A stretch of 10,904 bases of DNA. It comes from DASZMJ01 sp035551935. Its GTDB lineage: Bacteria > Planctomycetota > Planctomycetia > Isosphaerales > Isosphaeraceae. The position numbers and the translations under genes were made by a program. The notes under the pieces were generated by a model. It saw only the letters and a list, made by a program, of their open reading frames with translations. It was not told where the DNA came from and ran no database searches. The stretch lies in NCBI GenBank assembly GCA_035551935.1, contig DASZMJ010000607.1:1-10904 (forward strand). The letters run 5' to 3'. Positions 6,847-10,904 of the stretch are shown here, one piece after another (within the stretch, counting starts at the first letter, position 1; every line of letters begins with the position of its first letter).

Positions 6847-6877
6847 GAGCGTGCCTGCTCCGGGGAAGAGGGACGGC
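6763..6877. repeat. 46-bp-arm inverted repeat within the spacer
   Basis: The arms 6763-6808 and 6832-6877 are reverse complements with two mismatches in 46 positions, around a 23-base loop holding ACCCAAGAACCTTG. The arms include CCCCGGAGCAGGCACGCTCC and its mirror. This could form a very long RNA hairpin or a DNA cruciform. It shows what the full stem of copy 1 would look like beyond the window edge. Confidence 0.85.
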
Positions 6878-6935
6878 GGGGCGCCGCTCCGAGAGTGACT
6901 GCCGGTCCGCTCCCAGGGGGAGAGGGAGGAAGACG
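6797..6935 (+). repeat. Partial direct copy of the dispersed repeat, head-to-head with copy 2
   Basis: To the right of the shared stem, the + strand runs on as in copy 1: CGGAGCGTGCCTGCTCCGGGG, then GAGGGACGGC, a diverged middle, and an ending CCCAGGGGGAGAGGGAGGAAGA. The spacer therefore holds two copies facing each other and sharing one stem, the second shortened. The remainder of the spacer (6936-7186) has no convincing gene. It holds a direct repeat, CCTCAAATCCCG (7060-7071) and CCTCAAGTCCCG (7078-7089), and a GC palindrome at 7089-7101. Confidence 0.6.
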
Positions 6936-7186
6936 AATCGCCCTTTCACCTTGTGGGGGAAGGCCGGAGTGGGGGCCGCGCGGTCGACAGCGTGGGCGCG
7001 GCGATCCCCCGGCAACGCGAATCGGGGCGTGAGGCGCGCGCGGATGTGCCGGGCAAGGCCCTCAAATCCCGAACAATCCTCAAGTCCCGCGGCCGGGCCG
7101 CCCGAAGTGTGGGGAGGAGGGAGGATTCCCTCCGTCCCGGCGGCGGTCGCGGCGGAGGGCCGGGTGGTCAGGGCAAGGAGGGGGGG

Positions 7187-8443
7187 ATGGCCGAACGGAT
7201 CGTCGTGGTCGGGCACGCGGCCATCACGTGCCTCGGGCGCGACATGGACGCGACCTGGCAAGGCTTGATCGAGGGGCGGTCGGGCCTGCGACGGCACGGG
7301 GCGTTCGGGCCGGAGACGTACCTCCAGGACGTGGCGGGGGTCGTCGACGGCTTCGGGCCCGGCTCGCCGGGGGAGGACCAGGCCGTCGCCAAGCTCGAGT
7401 CGCGGTCGATCCACCTGGCGCTAGCCGCGGCCCGCGACGCCTGGGCCGACGCCGGGCTCAACGGCCACGGCTATGACCCCGAACGCGTGGCCATCGTCAT
7501 AGGCTCGGCGATGGGGGGGCTCGACCTCCTCGAGGCCGAGCAGGCCAGGGTCGCGCGGCGCAAGGGCTTGGCCACCAGCCCCTACCTGATCCCCGGCATG
7601 ATCATCAACCAGGGAGCCGGGCAGGTGGCCCAGCACCTCGGCCTGTACGGGCCGAGTATCGCGCCGGCCAATGCGTGTGCCTCGGGCGGGCACGCGGTGG
7701 CATTGGCGGGGATGCTCCTGCGGGCCGACGAGGCCGACCTGGCCCTCTGCGGGGCCGCGGAGAGCGCCTTCACGCCGACGGTCGTCAACGGCTTCGCCAC
7801 GATGAAGGCCCTGCTCGGCCGCAGGCCGGGCGACCGCTCGGAGGCCGACCCGTCGCAGGCAAGCCGGCCGTTCAGCGTCGACCGCGCCGGGTTCGTGCTG
7901 GCGGAGGGGGCGGGGATGCTCGTGCTGGCAACCGAGACGACCGCCCGGCGACTCGGCCTGGAGCCGCAGGCCGAGGTGGCGTCGTGGGCGCTCAATTCCG
8001 ACGGCCACCACATGGCCATGCCCGACGGCGACAGGATCGCCCGCTGCCTGGCGACCGCGTTGCAACGCGCCGGCCTGGCGCCGGAGCGAGTCGATTATTA
8101 CAACGCGCATGGGACGAGTACCACGGTCAACGACCGGGTCGAGACGGGGGTGGTCAAGGAAGTCTTCGGCGACCACGCGCGGCGGCTGCCGGTCAGCTCG
8201 ATCAAGGGGGCGCTGGGGCACAGCCTCGGCGCCGCCTCGGCGATCGAGGCATCGGCGTGCGTCCGGACGTTGCGGGAGCAGGTCATCCCGCCGACGATCA
8301 ACCTGCGGCCCGACCCCGAGCTCGACCTCGACTTCGTCCCCGGCCGCGGCCGGTCGGCGCCGTTGGAGACGGTCGTCACCGCCTCCTTCGGCTTCGGCGG
8401 CACGAACAACGTCCTGGTGTTGAGGAGGTGGGTCGATGCCTGA
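7187..8443 (+). CDS. Beta-ketoacyl-ACP synthase (KAS II/FabF-like)
   Basis: The 418-residue product condenses an acyl chain with malonyl-ACP. All catalytic residues of the family are present: Cys164 (NACASGG), His308 (NAHGTST), Lys340 (SSIKGALGH) and His345, together with the GFGGTN loop (402-407). The frame is open upstream to about 6953, but AAGGAGG (7175-7181) five bases before the ATG, and the family-typical start ERIVVVG, fix the start at 7187. The 3' end overlaps the carrier protein gene by 8 bp, so the two are translated together. The active-site surroundings and a solitary KS/ACP pairing are closer to specialised lipid or polyene clusters than to housekeeping fab operons; no FabD, FabG or FabH is next to it. 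The product is unknown. Confidence 0.95.
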   Translation: MAERIVVVGHAAITCLGRDMDATWQGLIEGRSGLRRHGAFGPETYLQDVAGVVDGFGPGSPGEDQAVAKLESRSIHLALAAARDAWADAGLNGHGYDPERVAIVIGSAMGGLDLLEAEQARVARRKGLATSPYLIPGMIINQGAGQVAQHLGLYGPSIAPANACASGGHAVALAGMLLRADEADLALCGAAESAFTPTVVNGFATMKALLGRRPGDRSEADPSQASRPFSVDRAGFVLAEGAGMLVLATETTARRLGLEPQAEVASWALNSDGHHMAMPDGDRIARCLATALQRAGLAPERVDYYNAHGTSTTVNDRVETGVVKEVFGDHARRLPVSSIKGALGHSLGAASAIEASACVRTLREQVIPPTINLRPDPELDLDFVPGRGRSAPLETVVTASFGFGGTNNVLVLRRWVDA

Positions 8444-8693
8444 TGCCGTGCTGGTCGCCGAGGTCGCCGAGGTCGTGCGCTCGGCCGCCAAGCTCCGCCC
8501 CGAGGTCCTGATAGGTCCCGAGACCCGCCTGGTCGAGGACCTGGGCATCGACTCGCTCGACCTGGTCGGCGTGCTGCTCCAGGTCCAGGACCGCTTCGAC
8601 CTGGCCATCGACGACGACGACGTGCCGGGCCTGTCCCGCGTCGCCGACGTCGCCGCCTACGTGGCCCGACACCGGGCCCACGCCGCCGCCTGA
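8436..8693 (+). CDS. Acyl carrier protein
   Basis: The 85-residue acidic product is an acyl carrier protein. Ser40 in GIDSLDLVGV is the phosphopantetheine attachment site, and helix 1, the ETRLVEDLG segment and helix 4 (VADVAAYVARH) are in place. It should carry acyl chains as thioesters for the ketosynthase encoded just upstream. GAGGAGG (8422-8428) lies seven bases before the ATG, inside the end of the ketosynthase gene, and the genes overlap by 8 bp. The tail is Ala/His-rich. This is likely a dedicated carrier for the neighbouring ketosynthase rather than the general fatty acid ACP. Confidence 0.95.
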   Translation: MPDAVLVAEVAEVVRSAAKLRPEVLIGPETRLVEDLGIDSLDLVGVLLQVQDRFDLAIDDDDVPGLSRVADVAAYVARHRAHAAA

Positions 8694-8708
8694 GCCCGAC
8701 CCGAGCCG

Positions 8709-8736
8709 GGCCGGGGGCGTGTTCGAACCCCCGGCC
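8709..8736 (+). terminator. GC hairpin after the carrier protein gene
   Basis: GGCCGGGGG (8709-8717) and CCCCCGGCC (8728-8736) form a perfect 9-bp stem with a 10-base loop, 15 bases past the carrier protein stop codon. No T-run follows (the next bases are GAAACCC), so it may attenuate or stabilise the message instead of ending it outright. Confidence 0.45.
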
Positions 8737-8775
8737 GAAACCCGGTTTGACGAAAGCCACGGGTTTCCGTACCGT
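8737..8775 (+). promoter_or_regulatory. Candidate promoter with overlapping inverted repeat
   Basis: TTGACG (8747-8752) and TACCGT (8770-8775), 17 bases apart, fit a sigma-70-type promoter (5/6 and 3/6 matches) for the acyltransferase gene 35 bases downstream. A perfect 8-bp inverted repeat, GAAACCCG (8737-8744) and CGGGTTTC (8760-8767), straddles the -35 box and spacer and could be an operator. This is pattern evidence only. Confidence 0.4.
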
Positions 8776-8809
8776 GACCGCCCGAACCGACCGGCGACCG
8801 GAGCCCGCC

Positions 8810-9739
8810 ATGCAGCGCCGAGGGCTGAATATCCGCAAGGGGCTGCTGCGAACGATCATGCCCGCCTTGCGCCTCTTGCCCCCTCGGGCGGCGACGCGGC
8901 TGGTGGCCGCGATCGGCCGGGTCGAGTACGCCCTCTTGCCCGGCCTCCGGGGCCATTACGATCGCGCCGTGGCCCGCGCCGGCGACGACCTCGGCGGCCG
9001 CTGGGACATCGCCGCGGTGGGCCGGGCCCTGGCCGGCAACCAGATCCGCTGGCGGGCGCGCGACCTCTTGCTCGACGGCCTCGACGACCGCCGTGTCGCC
9101 CCGTTGTTCGACGTCGCCGGCCGCGACGCCCTCGACTCGGCGCTCGTTGAGGGGAAGGGGGTCATCCTGCTGGGTAACCACTTCGGCGCCCACCTGATGC
9201 CGGCCCACTGGCTGGTCCGCCAGGGCTATCCGCTCCGGTTGTTCATGGAGCGGCCGCGGCACGTCTCGCGGTTCCTGACCCGGTCGTTCGAGACCGACGG
9301 CCCGCTCGGCCAGCGGAAGCTGTTCATCTCAAGGCGGGCGACCCCGGCCGAGGCCGCCGGCTCGATCCTCCGCGCCGCCCGCATCCTGAAGGCCGGCCTG
9401 ATCGTCAACCTCGCCGGCGACGTCCGCTGGACCGGCCCCCATACGACGCCGGCGGTCTTCCTCGGCCGGTCGTACACGTTCTCCTCGACCTGGGTGGCGC
9501 TGGCGGCCATGTCGGGCGCGCCGGTCGTTCCGGTCTTCTGCCGGATGGAGCCCACCGGCTCCTTCCGGCTCGAATTCCTCGCCCCCTACCACATCCCACC
9601 CCACGCCGCCGAGCCGCCCCAGGCCGCTCGCTGGGTCCAGGGCGCCCTCGACGTCATCGCCGACCACGTGCAGCGCGACCCGACCAACAGCAACGACTAC
9701 TTCTTCTGGCCCGACTCCGCCCCCGCCAACGCCGCCTGA
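8810..9739 (+). CDS. LpxL/HtrB-like lysophospholipid acyltransferase family protein
   Basis: The 309-residue product resembles the lipid A acyltransferase family, membrane-associated enzymes that move an acyl chain from a carrier protein to a lipid acceptor. An N-terminal hydrophobic/amphipathic region (about 11-45) could anchor it to the inner membrane. The motif region is GVILLGNHFGAHLMP (117-131). Family members have HX4(D/E) here; His124 is present but position 129 is Leu, so the usual acid is missing. The later block LAGDVRWTG...AVFLGRSYTF (201-224) and the following APVVPVFCRM (237-246) fit the family. The ATG at 8810 has GGAG six bases upstream; an in-frame TTG at 8747 overlaps the promoter and is rejected. 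It could use the acyl chain from the upstream carrier protein. Confidence is high for the family and low for the acceptor. Confidence 0.9.
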   Translation: MQRRGLNIRKGLLRTIMPALRLLPPRAATRLVAAIGRVEYALLPGLRGHYDRAVARAGDDLGGRWDIAAVGRALAGNQIRWRARDLLLDGLDDRRVAPLFDVAGRDALDSALVEGKGVILLGNHFGAHLMPAHWLVRQGYPLRLFMERPRHVSRFLTRSFETDGPLGQRKLFISRRATPAEAAGSILRAARILKAGLIVNLAGDVRWTGPHTTPAVFLGRSYTFSSTWVALAAMSGAPVVPVFCRMEPTGSFRLEFLAPYHIPPHAAEPPQAARWVQGALDVIADHVQRDPTNSNDYFFWPDSAPANAA

Positions 9740-9805
9740 TAATGAACGGTCGTCTTGCCGCAGGGCGTGTGCGACACGCCATCCCCCGGACCCAAGGAGG
9801 CAAGG

Positions 9806-10696
9806 ATGCCGGAATCGAACCTGACGTGCGGCTGCCCCCATTGTCAGCAGCCATCGCTCCATCATGAAAACTTTTTAAAACTCGATATTCATAAACTTCA
9901 TACACGCGAAGAACTCCTGGAATGGACCAGGAAGTTCTCGTGGAACCACACGATCGACCTGGGTGGAGGGATCACGACCGACGGCCACAAGAAGGCCGAG
10001 GCGGACTGGCCTTATCGGGACGCGATCGCGGACATCGACTTCCGCGACAAGAAGGTCCTCGACATCGGCTGCAACGACGGCCTCTGGTCCTTCGAGGCCG
10101 AGCGACGCGGGGCGGCCGAGGTCTACGCGACCGACCTCGTCTCGCAGGTCAACCCGCGACGCGACCCCTGCTTCCTCCTGGCGCATAAGCTGCTGGGGTC
10201 GAGGGTCCGGTACTTCCCCAACCTCTCCGTCTATGACCTCGATCACCTCGACGTCCGCGACTTCGACGTGGTCTTCTACTTCGGGGTGTATTACCACCTC
10301 AAGAACCCGCTCCTGTCCTTCACCCGGATCAGGCAGGTGATGAAGGAAGGCGGGACCCTCGTCGCGGAAGGCCACGTCACGGCCGACCCGGGGACCTCGG
10401 CGCGGTTCTACTACCGCAAGCACGGCGCGGGCGATCGGTCGAACTGGTGGTTTCCCTCGATCCCTTGCCTCCGCGAGTGGGTCGAGTGCTCCTTCTTCGA
10501 GGTCGTCGAGGAGTTCGCCTTCCCCCAGTTCTTCAGCCGGAGCGCCGACCCCGAGGTGGACACCGGCCGCCACATCCTCAAGGCCCGCGCCGTCCGTCGC
10601 GCGGATCCCCACCTCGGCTTCCCCGAGGACGACCTCGTCGAGTTCGACCTGAATCACTACGACCACATGGACGCCGCCGCCACAGCCAGGAACTGA
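9806..10696 (+). CDS. CmoB-like (Methyltransf_9) SAM-dependent methyltransferase
   Basis: The 296-residue product is a class I methyltransferase. SAM-binding motif I is VLDIGCNDGLWSFEA (84-98), with acidic Asp110 ending strand 2, and FDVVFYFGVYYHLKNP (153-168) is motif IV. This last phrase and the later WWFPSIPCLREWVECSFF (214-231) match the CmoB/DUF1698 group, which includes the tRNA wobble uridine carboxymethyl transferase. However, the CmoB-specific N-terminal part is replaced by a short region with CGCPHC (8-13), possibly metal-binding, so the true substrate may be a lipid, sugar or small molecule. AAGGAGG (9794-9800) lies five bases before the ATG, favouring 9806 over the ATG at 9755. 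Codons for residues about 20-34 are unusually AT-rich. It follows the acyltransferase by 66 bases and is likely cotranscribed. Confidence 0.92.
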   Translation: MPESNLTCGCPHCQQPSLHHENFLKLDIHKLHTREELLEWTRKFSWNHTIDLGGGITTDGHKKAEADWPYRDAIADIDFRDKKVLDIGCNDGLWSFEAERRGAAEVYATDLVSQVNPRRDPCFLLAHKLLGSRVRYFPNLSVYDLDHLDVRDFDVVFYFGVYYHLKNPLLSFTRIRQVMKEGGTLVAEGHVTADPGTSARFYYRKHGAGDRSNWWFPSIPCLREWVECSFFEVVEEFAFPQFFSRSADPEVDTGRHILKARAVRRADPHLGFPEDDLVEFDLNHYDHMDAAATARN

Positions 10697-10713
10697 TCGG
10701 AGCAGTTCCGGCG

Positions 10714-10762
10714 CCCTGGAATCCCGTCGGGCGTGTTGCAAACGCCCGACGGGATTCCAGGG
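10714..10762 (+). terminator. 21-bp perfect hairpin after the methyltransferase gene
   Basis: The arms 10714-10734 and 10742-10762 are perfect reverse complements over 21 bases (core GGAATCCCGTCGGGC) with a 7-base loop, 17 bases past the methyltransferase stop. It is long enough to end or protect the transcript. A G-run and then TAATTGTTTCTGG follow rather than a clean T-tract. The length and perfection also fit a dispersed palindromic repeat. A small 6-bp inverted repeat (10689-10694 with 10703-10708) overlaps the stop codon. Confidence 0.65.
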
Positions 10763-10839
10763 GGGGTGCGGTAATTGTTTCTGGTCCGACTGGGGCATCT
10801 GGGATAACCGGGCGATCTCACCCTCACGGAGGTCTCCCG

Positions 10840-10904
10840 ATGTACCCGCGCACGATCGAGGTCTGCAACGAGCGGGAAGCCGCGGCTCTCGAGCAAGCGT
10901 TGGC
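10840..10904 (+). CDS. Start of a gene cut by the window end
   Basis: The first 21 codons (MYPRTIEVCNEREAAALEQA and on) begin at an ATG with GGAGG (10828-10832) seven bases upstream, and stay open to the window end. The peptide is a short strand followed by a charged helix and has no signal sequence. The fragment is too short to name a family. Confidence 0.55.
   Translation, partial: MYPRTIEVCNEREAAALEQAL

Noticed and set aside
6953..7186. N-terminal extension of the ketosynthase by 78 codons
   Set aside because: The extension is Arg/Gly-rich, unlike the family, while the ATG at 7187 has a strong AAGGAGG and a family-typical N-terminus.
6525..7186. CRISPR array or tRNA in the long spacer
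   Set aside because: The repeats here are long inverted elements without regular spacing or spacers, and no cloverleaf could be drawn.
6030..7268. A 412-codon + frame from the dehydratase into the repeat spacer
   Set aside because: It is antisense to the dehydratase and then runs through palindromic repeats; no start signal or domain.
7421..8608. A 395-codon open frame on the - strand over the ketosynthase
   Set aside because: It is opposite a gene with intact catalytic motifs, has no ribosome binding site, and its translation is Arg/His-rich without recognisable domains.

Overview
The window reads as a piece of a large, GC-rich, gene-sparse chromosome, most likely a planctomycete near the Isosphaeraceae. 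This is inferred from gene content and style, not from a marker gene. The pointers are: a Tat-exported Gfo/Idh/MocA oxidoreductase, a secreted beta-propeller protein, solitary response regulators, very GC-rich codon use, clear GGAGG-type ribosome binding sites, and intergenic spaces filled with long palindromic repeats. There is no rRNA, tRNA, transposase, CRISPR array or phage gene.

Layout. Positions 1-180 hold a palindromic dispersed repeat that abuts a secreted beta-propeller gene (213-1346, +). A small unknown gene (1547-1849, +) overlaps tail-to-tail with a DUF427 gene (1818-2312, -). A spacer with a second repeat type (2434-2528) follows, then the Gfo/Idh/MocA oxidoreductase (2614-3885, -). 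Divergent from it are two response regulators in tandem (4052-4600 and 4678-5457, +); the second carries a degenerate RsbW/GHKL-like output domain. A 24-bp-arm palindrome separates these from a convergent LegB-like NAD-dependent sugar-nucleotide dehydratase (5541-6524, -).

The 662-base spacer 6525-7186 carries an inverted copy of the first repeat fused to a partial direct copy, making a nearly perfect 46-bp-arm palindrome, plus two short related motifs. After it comes a lipid-type cluster on the + strand: ketosynthase (7187-8443), acyl carrier protein (8436-8693, overlapping 8 bp), a hairpin and candidate promoter, then an LpxL/HtrB-like acyltransferase (8810-9739) and a CmoB-like methyltransferase (9806-10696). 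A 21-bp perfect hairpin closes that unit, and a new gene starts at 10840 and runs off the end.

How the genes may work together. The ketosynthase and carrier protein could build or extend an acyl chain that the acyltransferase places on a lipid; the methyltransferase may modify that product or something unrelated. The nucleotide-sugar dehydratase could feed surface glycan synthesis. These links are inference from gene order. The most unusual points are the repeat structures, the acyltransferase lacking the acidic residue of its HX4(D/E) motif, the receiver/degenerate-kinase fusion, and a very AT-rich island inside the methyltransferase gene.
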